Of a DNA stretch of 64,000 nt, positions 1 through 16,647 are shown piece by piece. The position numbers were made by a program, and so were the translations under genes. Location of the stretch: assembly GCF_034702125.1 (NCBI RefSeq), contig NC_085871.1:31718234-31782233 (forward strand). Reading direction: 5' to 3'. The notes beneath the pieces are model-generated. The model was not told where the DNA came from and ran no database searches. It saw only the letters and a list, made by a program, of their open reading frames with translations. Within the stretch, counting starts at the first letter, position 1; every line of letters begins with the position of its first letter. The stretch is from Engraulis encrasicolus (taxonomy: Eukaryota; Chordata; Actinopteri; Clupeiformes; Engraulidae).

Positions 1-51
<51 letters not shown>

Positions 52-54
52 GAC

Positions 55-97
<43 letters not shown>
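1..97 (+). repeat. (GA)n microsatellite, truncated by the window edge
   Basis: Dinucleotide array with a few c interruptions (45-55). It runs from the first base, so its full length is unknown. Confidence 0.98.
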
Positions 98-101
<4 letters not shown>

Positions 102-210
102 GGGTGCTTGAGGAAGAAATTTAGATCAGTAGCAGAAGAGATGAAGAAAAATAAAGCTTTATAGGAGAATGAAGCTAAACACAGAGAGGAGAGAGAATGC
201 GGAACAAAAC

Positions 211-266
<56 letters not shown>

Positions 267-365
267 AAAGAAAAGAAAAGAAAAGAAAAGAAAAGAAAAG
301 AAAAGAAAAGAAAAGAAAAGAAAAGAAAAGAAAAGAAAGGAAAAGAAAGGAAAGGAAAGGAAAGA
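211..365 (+). repeat. (GAAA)n to (GAAAA)n compound microsatellite
   Basis: About 14 GAAA units change to GAAAA units and then to GGAAA. It is followed by aaagacagccgtag, which also follows the GAAA array at 5551-5624. Confidence 0.97.
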
Positions 366-495
366 ACATAAAGACAGCCGTAGAGTGCTGGCTGCTCCAC
401 GTGTCATCTGCAGATTAATTAAATCCTCAGCAGGCTGTCGGCCATCTTGGCATCCTGACAGCTAACATCATAGAAGCCTGACCTTCCACACTTTC

Positions 496-498
<3 letters not shown>

Positions 499-542
<44 letters not shown>

Positions 543-562
543 GTGACTACCCCGCTCTCTGA

Positions 563-652
<90 letters not shown>
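499..652 (+). repeat. (CT)n microsatellite, two blocks
   Basis: Blocks 499-538 and 569-652 separated by 30 bp of unique sequence. Confidence 0.98.
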
Positions 653-655
<3 letters not shown>

Positions 656-1053
656 CCCCTCCTCAGCCTTCACCTCCAAAAATGATCTCACATCTTCATC
701 ACATCATATTTTTTAATGAAGTTCCTTTGCTGTGACTTTTTGGATCTTTGGCACATGTAAGACCCAGCCAAAGACATGCCATTGCAGAGACGTGGATTGT
801 AAAGCGCTCACTGGCGAAGGAAGAAAGAAGGAGGCATAAAGGTAAAAACGAGAATGAAAGAAGTGAAAGAGGGGATGGATAAAAAGGATGATTCAAGGGC
901 CAAAAGTGGTTTCCATGCTCAGAAGTCTTTTTTTTATTTATTTTTTTCTTTCCCCCCTCTTTTCTTGTGCGACTGTAATGGAGTTCTGTCCCATTTGGAA
1001 CAAAGCGAGCCTTCACTTTTGATCCCTTTTAAACCCATAACTCTGCCCCGCCG

Positions 1054-1340
1054 CGGTGTGTGTGTGCGTGTGTGTGTGTGTGTGTGCGCCTTGCTCCCTG
1101 CAAACGACGGTGGCTGCAAACTCTCTTCATGCTATTTTTTTTGCCGACGAGCCATGTTCCACACCTGCCAGCTTGGCTTGTGTGTGCCCATATTTTTCAT
1201 GTGTGTGTGTGTGTGTGCGGATGTGTGTGTGTTCCTAAGGATGTATTGTATAGTGCTGGTCCATGTGTGTTTCATGTGTAGATGGGGGTGTTGAGTATGT
1301 GTGTATGGGTGTGTTTATGTCTGTGTGTACATACAATGTG
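1054..1340 (+). repeat. Interrupted (GT)n tracts
   Basis: Short GT runs at 1056-1086, 1199-1232 and 1263-1335 in otherwise unique sequence. Confidence 0.9.
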
Positions 1341-1405
1341 TCTCTGTGTGTTCATCAGAGGGACAATTCCACAATGTTCAGGCACATAAACTGTATGTGT
1401 GTGAC

Positions 1406-1408
<3 letters not shown>

Positions 1409-1471
<63 letters not shown>
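1409..1471 (+). repeat. (GA)n microsatellite
   Basis: Pure GA run of about 31 units. Confidence 0.98.
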
Positions 1472-1472
<1 letters not shown>

Positions 1473-1643
1473 AAGAAAATAGCATGAAGATAAATACATG
1501 GAGTAACACGAATAAAGACTGCATGCCTGTGGAAGCATATTCTGTCTGTAACACTGTGTACTTCATAATCCATTGTCTCTTTGAACCAATATTGAACCAA
1601 TATGTGTGTGTGCGCGCTCTGATAGTCCATCAGAGCAGGATAT

Positions 1644-2555
1644 CGCAAAACACACCCACTCAATGCAAAACCGTGTGCTCAAGTTGGGTCTCCTAAGGGG
1701 GCGTTGTCCCCTCCTTCTTCTTCTTCTCTTTTTGAGGTGTTTGCACAAGACGTGCGCTACCGCCATCTACAACGCTAAGGGGACTTAATTTATTCTCAAC
1801 CTCAGGACTCCGAAGGTCTCCCAACCGAAGGTCTCTTAAAGGGGTGTTCACCCGGCATAAAGTGGATACCGAAAAAGAAACAAAATGACGTATCTCGGTC
1901 TAGAATATCTCTGTAGACCAGGGGTATTCAATTATATTTCAACGAGGGCCATTTTTTCAAATTCCTCCCAGTAAAGGGGCCGAAGTATACGTATGTATTA
2001 TGGTTGCCGACTGTCAATGAAAAAAATATGGGACACTTCATTGAAGTGAAGGTTCTGGGGGTCCTCCCCCAGAAGATTTTGCATTTCTTGGACATAATTT
2101 CCTGCATTTTAACGCCCATAACGCCCTTTTATCTCTAAATTCCAAAAAACGATTCTGTATTTGAAGGGGCTTGTGGGAGGGCCAGAACCTTGCTGTCCAA
2201 GGGCCGCATCTGGCCCCAGGGCCGCCATTTGAATAGCCCTGACAAAATCATCTGAAAGGGCAATCCCAACCAATACACACCGTCAGCAGAGAATCGTATA
2301 TGAGAGTGAGATAAAGCAGGCGGGTTCTTTTCAGGTATCCACTTTACGTCGGGTGAACGCCCCTTTAGGAGACCTTCGATTAGGAGACCTTCGGAGTCTT
2401 TAGGTAGAGAATACATGGAGTCCCCTTAGCGCTGTAGATGGCGGTAGCGCACGTCTTGTGCAAATACCACGAAAAGAGAAGAAGAAGGAGGGACAACGCC
2501 CTCTTAGGAGACCAAATTTTGAGCACACGCTTTTGCATTGAGTGGGCGTGTTTCG
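1644..2555. mobile_element. Foldback element with arms of about 235 bp, interrupted by a hAT-like MITE
   Basis: Left arm about 1644-1880 and right arm about 2324-2555 are inverted copies. Both contain actcaatgcaaaa, gtctcctaag, gcgttgtccc, gacgtgcgctaccgccatct and ctccgaaggtctcc. The spacer contains the MITE at 1919-2241. A fragment of the same arm (cttaggagaccaaactttgagca...) is found alone near 28990-29060. Confidence 0.7.
1919..2241 (-). mobile_element. hAT-like MITE, copy 1
   Basis: Ends cagggg-tattcaa and ttgaatagccctg are inverted. The body matches 57962-58300 in the opposite orientation, including ggccagatgcggccc, ccagaaccttgc and the cccccagaa-ttttgcatttctt segments. No exact 8-bp duplication is seen at this copy. 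Confidence 0.7.
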
Positions 2556-2640
2556 ATTCCTCTTATTATATATCCAACCTCTTTGCCGTCAGCTACCCTC
2601 CTCATTACTGCCTTGGCTGGTAGCTTTCCCTTGTTCTAGA

Positions 2641-3826
<1,186 letters not shown>

Positions 3827-3933
3827 GAGGGTGCAGGAAAGAGGCAGTTATTGACTCACATACCCACTCTCATTTCCCTGCTGCTTGAGGAATCAAACCT
3901 GTATCCCTTCTGATCTCAAGGCCATTAGGCTAA

Positions 3934-3950
3934 ACACACACACGCACACA

Positions 3951-4016
<66 letters not shown>
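3934..4016 (+). repeat. (CA)n microsatellite
   Basis: Mostly pure CA after a short imperfect start. Confidence 0.97.
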
Positions 4017-4018
<2 letters not shown>

Positions 4019-4123
4019 GGGGGTTGGGACTGGGGAGGTGCACTAGTTATTGACTCCTCTTCCAACATGCGTCTTTCTGCTTGACATCAAACCTATAACT
4101 CTTTGATTTCATGATCAGTGGAC

Positions 4124-4181
4124 CACACACACACACATGCGCGCATGCACGCCCGCACGCATGCACACCCGCATGCAAGCA

Positions 4182-4273
<92 letters not shown>

Positions 4274-4277
4274 CACA
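4124..4277 (+). repeat. (CA)n microsatellite with a GC-rich CG/CA head
   Basis: A mixed gcac/gcat head (4124-4185) leads into a pure CA run. Confidence 0.97.
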
Positions 4278-4761
4278 ATGACCCTTTGATTTCCAAGACC
4301 CACTATGGTACAACTGCCAATGGGAACATTTACAAAAGGGAAGGAAAATATTGAACAGTGCCAAGAAAAGCAGAGAGGTAAAACAGCAGTAGGTTAATTA
4401 AAATTACACAAAGTGTAGCTGCAGTGTATTTCAAACTTGCACTTCAACGTTTGCAATGACTCATGTTTGACTTTGTGCTGTTGCTTTGCAATATCATTTT
4501 GCCTACTTCAACATCTTTCTAAAGGTGCTGAGATATACCGTATTAGATTGACCTGGGAGGCAGGGCAGGCATGAAACATATTATATTATTAAAAGGAAAG
4601 ACACTTTGTGGCTGAAGGCAATTGACTTCCTACACTGCTGCACTCTCCTTACACTGGTGTGAAGCCCCATCAACTAAAGATGGTCAGAAATAGCATGTGT
4701 GATGTGTTCCCTTCACTTGATAAAGAGAATTTCTCTGACTCGCCATCCGCCTGAAGGTTTC

Positions 4762-5122
4762 GTATAGTACAGTGGTTCTCAACTGGAACAGTCTTGGGAC
4801 CCACCATTTTCCATTCTCATTCGGTCGCGACCCAATCTTTTTTTGCGACACTCGAATGACTAGTTGCACGCTACTATCTCGCATAAACATTCTGATTGAT
4901 TCTGATCTATGACGACAGATCTATGATCTATGACAGTTCAATCGCCTATCAAAATAAAAGTTGTAAATTGTTGCAGGAAAAGCTGGATGATTTATATATT
5001 TTTTAAGCGAATCAATGAATTACGATTTTTTTCTTACACCACGGCTCCGCGACCCACCCCCTGACCCCTCCGCGACCCACTTTTGGGTCGCGACCCACCA
5101 GTTGAGAAACACTGGTCTAGTA
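4762..5122. mobile_element. hAT MITE, 345 bp
   Basis: The element 4770-5114 has ends cagtggttctcaactgg and ccagttgagaaacactg and flanks gtatagta / gtctagta (7 of 8 identical). Internal gcgaccca tracts are mirrored at both ends. Typical short hAT derivative. Confidence 0.85.
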
Positions 5123-5138
5123 GATACTGGGTTCATAC

Positions 5139-5358
5139 ACTCTCAGAAATAGAGTTACAGAACTCGTTGCTGTGGCAGTACCCTCAAGGGGTATCATTGT
5201 GTCGCTTGGGTGGTACCCCCAAAAAGAGGTGACAGATACAAGAACATTGCAAGAAACAGAACGCATCTCTTTTTTGGGGTACCAATCAAGCAACACAATG
5301 GTACTCCCCTTGAAGGTACTGCCACAGCGACAAGTTATGTACCTTTATTTCTGGGAGT
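5139..5358. mobile_element. Small foldback MITE, 220 bp
   Basis: The halves 5139-5230 and about 5265-5358 are inverted copies (actctcagaaatagag... / ...tttatttctgggagt), with the tgtggcagtaccctcaaggg segment in each. TA dinucleotides at the edges suggest a Tc1/mariner-type target, but this is tentative. Confidence 0.65.
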
Positions 5359-5550
5359 ACCAGGACAGACATAACATTAAATAAATTATTAAATACATTT
5401 TGTTCCAAATCTTCCAGTGCTGACTCATTTTTGGCTCTACCATTTTCCCCAACATTTCACTAAAGGTCCGAAAAAGATTCTAGGGTCAGATCTGGAACAG
5501 AAGGCAGAGGAGAGGGCTATGGAGAGGAGGATATGGGAAAGATAAATAGC

Positions 5551-5551
5551 G

Positions 5552-5586
<35 letters not shown>

Positions 5587-5624
5587 AAATAAGAAAGAAA
5601 GAAAAAAAGAAAGAAAAGAAAGAA
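5551..5624 (+). repeat. (GAAA)n microsatellite
   Basis: About 18 units with interruptions, abutting an interspersed repeat. Confidence 0.96.
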
Positions 5625-5639
5625 TTTAAAGACAGCCGT

Positions 5640-6072
5640 AGTGTTAATTCGAAGGCGACACCCTGTTTAGACACACATGACCACAAACGGACACACACAC
5701 CACACGAAGCGATGGCGAGAAGTGCGGAGATACAAACATTTCCGCAGTAGAAGTGGAGGTGCTTTCAACAGGAGCGGAACATTGTTTCAAAATAAATTAA
5801 AGAAGGAGACACACATGGACGAAAACACTGTCAAATAGCACACTGTCATACTCCATTACCATTCAAAGTTAACTGTACCCGAACTGTACGGTCAATATTG
5901 TTTGCAATTTCATGTTTCTTCCTCTCGCACGCATGGTCTGAGGTGTGCGTAGATTTAGGTACATTTCTACGTTCAAGTACATGTTCATAAATCCCACACT
6001 TTGCTCAGGAAGGATCGCACGCATGCTTTACGTACAGATTTGTGCCTAAGAACGCTTGATAAATGAGGGCCC
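5640..6072 (-). repeat. Interspersed repeat, copy 1 (GGGCCCTCATTTATCA family)
   Basis: The right edge at 6072 reads gataaatgagggccc. The body (atttgtgcc, tacgtac, aaatcccacactttgctca, gcgtagatttaggtac) matches 21805-22172 inverted. A GAAA array abuts it at 5551-5624. Confidence 0.7.
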
Positions 6073-6638
6073 TGCATTCAGAATTATACTCATAACAAAC
6101 AGCTAAAACACATGAATATAATGATCAACATTTAGTACAAACGGTTCAGACAAAGTGCAAATATTTTTTTGAGCCACTACATTTCAGTGTAGCTAACGAG
6201 AGAATTATCATAGTTTAGTTAGTTATTGGTGAGTACACTGCTTGCATTTAAAACATTTTAGTGGCTTCCCCAATTACAAATGTCGTCTCTGTTTGCCTAC
6301 AATTTATTGGTTGTAAGGGAAGCCATGCTAATTTGTCACTTTCCTATTCAATTAAAAAAATGTCTTACAAAAACATCATCTTTGAAGAAGATGCTTGCTG
6401 CTGTAGTCCTGGGTGTCTTGCTAATGAAATGGATGAAGCACTGACAACATGTTAACAGTAACTTCTATGAATATTACAAGGGCTAAGATGGTGTCCATGT
6501 TTCAACCAAACTGAACAACAACAACAACAATATAACTTCTCTCTCTCGCTCTCTCGTTCCTTCCCTCTCTCTCTCTCGTTCTACTACCCCTCTCTCTGAC
6601 TACCTTTCTCTCTCTGTCTACCGCTCTCTTGCTCCCCC

Positions 6639-6765
<127 letters not shown>

Positions 6766-6991
6766 GAAAATACAAATACAGGTAAATACACAGGACTTTC
6801 AGCTTCAGATTGATTTGAACTCAAACCATAGTTCAACTTTTGGAGAATGAATCGAACATTTAAACAGTGAGAAAAATCTTATGTCAAATGCTTAAAAGAG
6901 TTGGACAACTTAATTGAGTTATAAATTCCATTTGTAGAAGTTCAAGAGGATGGGTTAAAGACGTGTGATTTCCTGTCAAGCACTACTTCTG

Positions 6992-7112
<121 letters not shown>

Positions 7113-7527
7113 CAATAACGCAGAAAAAATGGTCCTTGGCAGAACATGTCCTTATGGGCCGTGTGCACATTAATTCACATACGGATATCTGCTACTTGAT
7201 GAAACTTCTGCTTTAAAAAACTGCAATACTCCTGCAAAGTAATTATACTCATCTTTGGTAGTCTGGGACATTTATATAGCCTACTGTAAACTGTGTGTTG
7301 TCAACCAGTCTGTGGACTTTCAAAAAGAAGGGCCAAACAATTCAGAAAATTCGGTTCATTATCTTGTATCATTGGGAGCCTCTTCATATGGAAGTGCAGG
7401 TGCCCCATTTATCCTTAGAACATACTGTATATAGGACTAGGCCTACAAGATTCTAGTGCTGTATAATTTGGATTCTGCCATGATAAATGTATATCCAAAC
7501 ATGTCCATTCAAATAAAGAATTAAAAT

Positions 7528-7640
7528 GTGTGTAAGTGTGTGTGTGTGTGTGTGTGCGCGCGCACGCGCGCGCGCGTGTGTGTGTGTACGTGTACGTGTG
7601 CGTGTGTTTGTGCATTCACGTGTGTGTGCGTGGGTTGTTT
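7528..7640 (+). repeat. (GT)n/(GC)n tract with Z-DNA-like centre
   Basis: GT run, then a pure alternating CG/GC block at 7557-7576, then GT and CGTGTA repeats. Confidence 0.95.
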
Positions 7641-7780
7641 GTGAAGGCACATTTTTGTGTATGTGTGTGTTGTCATTCACACGTATGTAGATGTGTCTGT
7701 GCTTTCTCACGTACTTGTATGTGTCTTTGTCAGTGCTCAGTGCGTGTGTGCATAAGGTACACTTTCGAATCAAACATGAG

Positions 7781-8106
7781 GGACAGTCTGGGCCTAAGAG
7801 TTAAGAAGATAGGCTTTAGAACAGAATGTTGAAGGTTCAAATCCCACCCTCCCACTCCCTAGCGCATTCCATGGCTGAGGTGCCCAAACCCCACATTGCT
7901 CCAGGGAATGAGAATGCAAATATCCTGTAAATTACTGTAAGACGCTTTGGCTTGTGGACATGTGAATACTGGATTGCATATTTTATAGGTTTATTTATTT
8001 ATTTTCTTATTATTAGTTATGCTGTTAATATATATTTGTTATTTGTGGGTTGCTTCCGAACATAATCTCACTGCATTTATATAGTGACAATAAAGCAATC
8101 TCTACT
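7781..8106 (+). mobile_element. SINE-like element with tRNA-type B box
   Basis: gggcctaagagttaagaa resembles an A-box region and gaaggttcaaatcccacc a B box. The body shares ctgaggtgcc, ccccacattgc-ccaggg and gtaagacgctttgg with the unit at 29138-29366. The 3' end is gacaataaagcaatct. Confidence 0.55.
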
Positions 8107-8413
8107 ACTGGATACATGTGTCAGCTAAGTGTAATGTTAATGCAATGTCAATGACAGAACAATTATGAGGCTTTTTGTTCACAGGCAAATTTTGGCCAAT
8201 GCAGAATCTAATGATATACACTGTGTGCATTTTCGTCTTTCAATGTACTGTGTGTGGGGGTGCGCGTGCACACTTGTGTGTGGTTTCTTTTTGTTCTCAG
8301 CGTTTCCAAGAAAGATCACTGAGGTCAACCTGAAACAAGGTAGTAATTTAGTTGCTTTCGGGTCCTTGTCAGCCTTTCGTATTCAGAGGAATCAATAGTG
8401 GTCAAAAGAGCGT

Positions 8414-8520
<107 letters not shown>

Positions 8521-8559
8521 CTTGTGTGCGTGTGACATTTATGTGTGTGATGGAGGTCA

Positions 8560-9758
8560 TTCAATAACTAGTACTTATTGATCCCATAAAAAGCTTTCAA
8601 GGAAGCGCTCTGGAATGAAGCCTTTGCCTGGCCATCACAGAACACCTAATACGGCAGCCCCGTTTTTCTTGACAGAAACCCATAAACCTATAATTTATGA
8701 TTTAGGCACTGGCATATCTGTTGTAATTCATGGTAATGGTGGCTTATCAGATGAAGGCTAGAAGTAAAACGTACTTCTGAACAAGATGACATTGAAGATT
8801 TTGTTAAACCCTTTAACAAGGAAGTGACATAGTGCATTAATAAGGTTTCATGGCCTTTTAAAAGGATGAGGAGTGGAAAAAATATAAAATAAGCTATGCC
8901 ACACGACATCTGGTAACATAGCTTTATGATTATGATTCTTATCAGATCTTGATATACTGCGATTTGCATGTTTGCCCCCTGAGTGTTTGGTGTACAGTAA
9001 AGCATGTTCGGCATATGGTAGCTGTTGTCTGTCTCGAGATGCCTCAAGCAGATATTGTGCTGGATGAGATCCGCTCGCTAGCCCCTGTGTAGACGGATGC
9101 TTGACCGACACCACAAGTGAAATGTAGAAGTTCGGGGAGGACAATTCAACAACCTTCGCACAAGACAGGTGAATGGGCAGGAGGGATTAAATCTCTGAGA
9201 GGCAGGATATGAAGGCAGCTGTCAATCACCCCTCTGGCTTCTCCCAAACTGCATTCAAAAAACAACATTTCAAATGCCCATCATTATTAAGATGAGTTAT
9301 TATTGTCTAATGAAGATGGGAGAAACTACACCAATATATTATTTTATGTATGTATACAGCAGTATCGTCTTGGGTATGTTGGGAGTATGTTGCATTTACT
9401 AAATAAACATAGAAATGACAAATATCTATATTCCCAGCACAGTAGAAAACATATGAATGGCAGAGTACATTTACAGGCATGACAGGCTTGAATTATGTAT
9501 AAAAACTCATCATAGCGCAGACAGAAAAAAACAACAAAAACAAGGAATTGAATTCAACAGTCATTAGTTTGGCAAGGCTGCCCTTGGGCACTATGTTTAC
9601 CCGAGTCTAGCTCTTTGCTACGCTTGTGTGCATTGTTGGTTGTTATTACATTTCTAAGCCGATGAGATTGTACAAATAATCAACATGGACATTGACGTAG
9701 GATAGAGTCAATGTAACTACAGGCCTGTGGATGAGTTCTAAAGATAACTGATTGACAT
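8560..9758. other. Spacer without recognisable features
   Basis: Unique AT-rich sequence. Two minus-strand ORFs of 98-119 codons overlap here (8688-9144) but show no domain and no splice context. Confidence 0.55.
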
Positions 9759-10065
9759 GTATTGATGCGTTCATTCCACAGTAAGCCACCGTAGCTAAAA
9801 ACCCTTAATAGGGATAGGGCTGCTCTAATAACCTGGGCCCCAGAAGGAGTTTTGTTTTTTTCTTCATTTATTGATATGCTCACTCCATGATAGGCCACAG
9901 TAGTGTCTAACAAGGTTTACTCAAGACAGGGGTGTCATTGTGGGGGGTAAAGGGGACCAAGTTACCAGAAACCCAGGTGTAAGGTCATTGATTTAGTTGG
10001 AGGGTGGGCACAGCTCATCACTATTCATTGATACACTCACTCCACGGTTGGCAGCAGTGATTAAC
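9759..10065 (+). repeat. Three degenerate repeats of an attgat-cactccac motif
   Basis: tattgatgcgttcattccac (9759), tattgatatgctcactccat (9869) and cattgatacactcactccac (10024) are followed by ggccacagtag-like sequence in each case. Spacing is 110-155 bp, so this is an eroded tandem array. Confidence 0.45.
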
Positions 10066-10220
10066 GGGATCGACTAACGAAGACCAAGTGTTCACACACA
10101 TACTATGAGCACCCACGAGACCAGGGGATTGTGATTTCAAGAGGAAAACATTTCCCTAAGCTATGCCATGCGATTCAATGCTGTAATCTATCTGTCTACT
10201 AATGAAGATCACATCGTTAG

Positions 10221-11572
<1,352 letters not shown>

Positions 11573-12640
11573 ACAAACTATGTTCACAAGAGACCCCTGA
11601 ATCAGGAACCAGGGGACAATAATAATGGGAGGCAAACATTTCACAAGGCAGGCTGTACTATGGGATTCAACCTTGTATCCCATCTGTGAGCCTACAATGT
11701 TGTAAGTCTAGATTACAATAATGTCTTGAACTTCACAGTCACTGCATTTCAAAATCACATCAATCACACATAATAACAATACATAAAATAAACATGAATT
11801 AAGCACAGTGATAATGAGTACAATGAGTGGCACTGACGCTGTTCCCCCCATTCCTCTGTCGGATTCAGATGACAAAAAAGCCGTTATGATGAAAACAAAA
11901 AGTAAACTGGTAAACTAAAGGGAAAAAATCAGATAAACGTGATGTGATCTCAATAAAAACATCCAAACTGCATTTACTAAAAACATCCACATATTATGTG
12001 TTGGTCTGTGTTGCTGTTGGATGGTGTGAGGGGTAGCTAGTTGACAAAAAATGACCCTGTACCAGGTCCACTGTGAGGAAGAGTGTTTATTTTCTACAGT
12101 CCATGTCTTTATGGATCACTCTACAAGCTAAAAAATTACATTTTACTGCTGCGCTGATATGCTACTATGGGTTTCATGTAAAATGATGGCTTGTGTGTGT
12201 CATTTCAGAAAAAAATTGCCTTTTTAGAACAGAGTACATTGTTTTGAGACAAGGTTTTCATTTTGCAGGAGAAGTTAGGGGTTTTGCCCGTTGTGTGTGA
12301 GTTTTTGGATTTGTGTGTAGAGATTTGAGAATACGAGTCATGATGCTACAAATTGTGTGTAAACAATCGAGAAAAGCTGTAATGTCTTCCTTGTTTCCAT
12401 GTACATGTTTGATCGTGAATGTCTATCTGTATTCTGTATTCCAATTGTGCTGCATATCCAGTTGCCAATAAATTGTAAACAACCAAGCAACTAATGTATT
12501 CTAAAAGCAGCTGGTGCCAAGCGACAGCTTTAGAAGGTTGGTGATTGTTTTTGTAGTGTGGCGTTCAGTAAATTCAATCTTCCATGCCATGGTTATGCGC
12601 AATCATCAGTGTCTCTGTGCCAGTCTGCCTTCATGATAAA
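11573..12640. other. Spacer without recognisable features
   Basis: Unique AT-rich sequence, nothing identified. Confidence 0.55.
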
Positions 12641-12789
12641 CAATACACACACACACACACATGCACACATTTATTTACATACACACGCACACTACCACAC
12701 ATCTAACTTGTAAGCAGTTGTAATACAGATTTACTTGTGAGTTACTGTCGAATATTTTCATTTGATTTGTTTATTAGAGAATAAATGGT

Positions 12790-12889
<100 letters not shown>

Positions 12890-13067
12890 TGTGTGTGTGA
12901 GTGAGTGTGTGTACACAGTTATGAGTGTACGCACAGGGGCTTTTGTGCCACTCTAAAAGGGTGCAAATGAATTTCACATTACTGTAGGTCACTGAATTCA
13001 TTTTCCAAATGGCAATTGGAGCGATTCCTCAAGGGAGTTGTTGTTCTCTGTCTAGCTTGGACACAGT

Positions 13068-13134
13068 ATGTGTGTGTGTGTATGCGTGTGCGTGCGTGCG
13101 TGTGCGTGTGTGTGCGTGCGTGTGTGTGTGTGTG
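13068..13134 (+). repeat. (GT)n/(GC)n tract
   Basis: GTGC-interrupted GT run. Confidence 0.95.
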
Positions 13135-14090
<956 letters not shown>

Positions 14091-14401
14091 ACTTTGTATT
14101 CAATGCTGCTTACCACCTGACAAGCCAATCTAATGGTGAGGATCTGTTTTTGTTTTGCTGTATATTTTTAGGTTCCCAGCACATCACTGATTTATCTGTC
14201 TGTTTATATTGGTTATGCTTTGATTTTATGCCATGCATGTCCTCACACAACTTCATTTTCTGGTCTGCCATCACGCCTGCCTGCCATTAGTTTGGCATAC
14301 AAATGGATTTGTAATCAATAAAAATACATAGAAAAAGAAAAATGTGATTTTTTGTGGTGGCCATTGTGTCAATTAGTGGCAGTGCTGCACTTTTGTGTAT
14401 G

Positions 14402-15784
14402 TGTGCATCCAGGGCTCTAGATTAACACCCGCCAACCCGCCAAATACGGGTGAAATTTCATTTTGGCTAGTAGAGAAAATGATCTACGCGCCAATTTGGC
14501 TGGTAGCGCCCGACTGGAATACATTATGAATGCCTAAACGCTGCTTCTATAATGAACCCAACGACGGCAAGGTTTCCTACATTACCCATGGACACTTCCG
14601 TCATGATGCAGGCTACAGCCATTGGTTAGTCATTTAACCACAGTAACGTAGTCTTTCGCCTATTGGCTGCCTGCTTCACAGCGCGCACCAAAGCCACTAC
14701 TTGTTTGAAGAGCAGATTTTGAAAGCGTCTCGCTGGTTTTGTACAGGTGATAAAGAATGTTGTGGTGGTTACGGCAAGGTTCTGTGTCGGTGAATGCTAG
14801 TTGGCTATTAATAACAGTAACAGAGACGTTAAAATGGAATGGTGGAGGAGCGAATAAGACAAGGATGTGGAGAGCTGTGCCTGTCAGTTTGAGTGTAGCT
14901 GTCAGTCAGAAGTCGTCAGACATTTTCTGTCCTGGCCCAATTGCATGTAGTTTCTGATTCGGAAAGCCCACGCCATTGGAAAAGGCAGACCTTGCATGGA
15001 CGTGCGAGTAGCCTACGTGAAAAAAAACTCTAAACCTATAACAAAAAAACTACCGACGCTATGGAAGTAACAAAGAAAGCGAACATTTCCGTGACATGGC
15101 GTAATCGTTACTTGTCATTTTGTTGCGCGTGGTATGAGCTGAGCTCCTGGAGGAAATTAAGGTGTCTAGCAGCAGGCTAGGCTACTATTGTACATGAACA
15201 CATAAGACATCATGCACTTTATTGCACAACGTATGTGTGCGCGCGCGCCTGTGTGTTCGTGTTCTCTCCTTTCCTCTCTTCTCCTCCGCTCCCCTCTCTT
15301 CTGTGCATGGTCCATGGTATTTGGCTGTGTGTTCACGGCTGTTTGTGTGATGTTTAGCTTTCTAGTGTAGCCTTACAGTAGGGTTATGTGAGGTTTGAGT
15401 GAGGGCATGTGGTGATGTGGGGGTTTGTGGTGATGGAGGCTGTATGTGTTTGGTTAGTGCTACGTTAAAGGTCTGGCATATGTGATGTGATTCACTGTTT
15501 TCAGTGGAAATGAAAGAAAAACTAATGAAATGGATTGAGTAGGCCTAATAAAAATTAAACAGAAGTAAAAAAATATTTTTGTAAAGTGTATAAAAGTATG
15601 TATATTCTTTATGTGTTGTGGAAATAGTTGAATAAAATAATAATAATAAAAACATAACGCATAGTTTATTTTGGCGAGATAAAAGAAATGGCTAGTTGAA
15701 CTTCTGTTTGGCTGGTAAGAAAAAATATCTACCAGCCAAATTGGCTGGTGGTGGAAAAAGTTAATTTAGAGCCCTGTGTGCATC
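14402..15784. mobile_element. hAT-like element, 1367 bp
   Basis: The element 14410-15776 has inverted ends cagggctctagattaac and gttaatttagagccctg (one mismatch). The 8-bp tgtgcatc is duplicated exactly (14402-14409 and 15777-15784). Subterminal ttggctggta motifs occur at both ends in inverted orientation and could be transposase-binding sites. No intact ORF. Confidence 0.9.
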
Positions 15785-15874
15785 CGTATGTGTGTACGTG
15801 TGTGTGTGTGTGCATGCATGTGCATGTGTGTGAGAGAGAAGGGGAGAGAGATAAAGAGAGGGAGAGAAAGAGAG

Positions 15875-15986
<112 letters not shown>

Positions 15987-16184
15987 GTTTTGGTGCCCAT
16001 TTTGTCATCTTGTGTGTCGTCTTTTGAAAGATAATGCTTGGAGTCTATCTGCCCATTTGATATGCTTCTAGTAAAGATTTACTTTCACAAGCACGCACGC
16101 ACGCGCGCGCACACACACACATCCTTGTCCGTTCAAATAACTAGAAAAGAGCAGAGGGTGAAAGGAACCGTTGCCAACGAGTAA

Positions 16185-16186
<2 letters not shown>

Positions 16187-16234
<48 letters not shown>

Positions 16235-16322
16235 TCACTCGCACACACAGACTCACTCGCGCACACACACTCGCTCGCACACACACACACACTCGCACGC
16301 ACGCGCACACGCACACACACAC
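16187..16322 (+). repeat. (CA)n microsatellite with ACTCGC interruptions
   Basis: Pure CA to 16231, then cacacacagactcactcgc-type higher-order units. Confidence 0.95.
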
Positions 16323-16647
16323 CGACTGACAGACAACAGGGAAACTTGCCAAGGGGCAAGGACACTTACATCAGTGTTGGAACCTCAGGAAACAAATTAA
16401 CTTTAGGGGTAAGTTCACTTGAAGGCTCTAAGGAGTTTCGAGAAAGAAAGGACATGGGAAACTTTGGTGGTATCTACTTTGGAAATGTTCTAATCATGTA
16501 TGTGAATTGTAATTCTCTCAGTCATTAGATATTTTTGAGTTTATCAACATTTTTGCCATCTTTCCTCATTGCCATTTAACTGCTTAATATTTACTGTCCG
16601 TTTACATTAAGATGCATCCTTGTGTCCCTTTGCAAACTCATACGTAA

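Noticed and set aside
8688..9144. Overlapping minus-strand ORFs of 119 and 98 codons
   Set aside because: No recognisable domain, start in AT-rich unique DNA, and two frames overlap each other, so probably chance.
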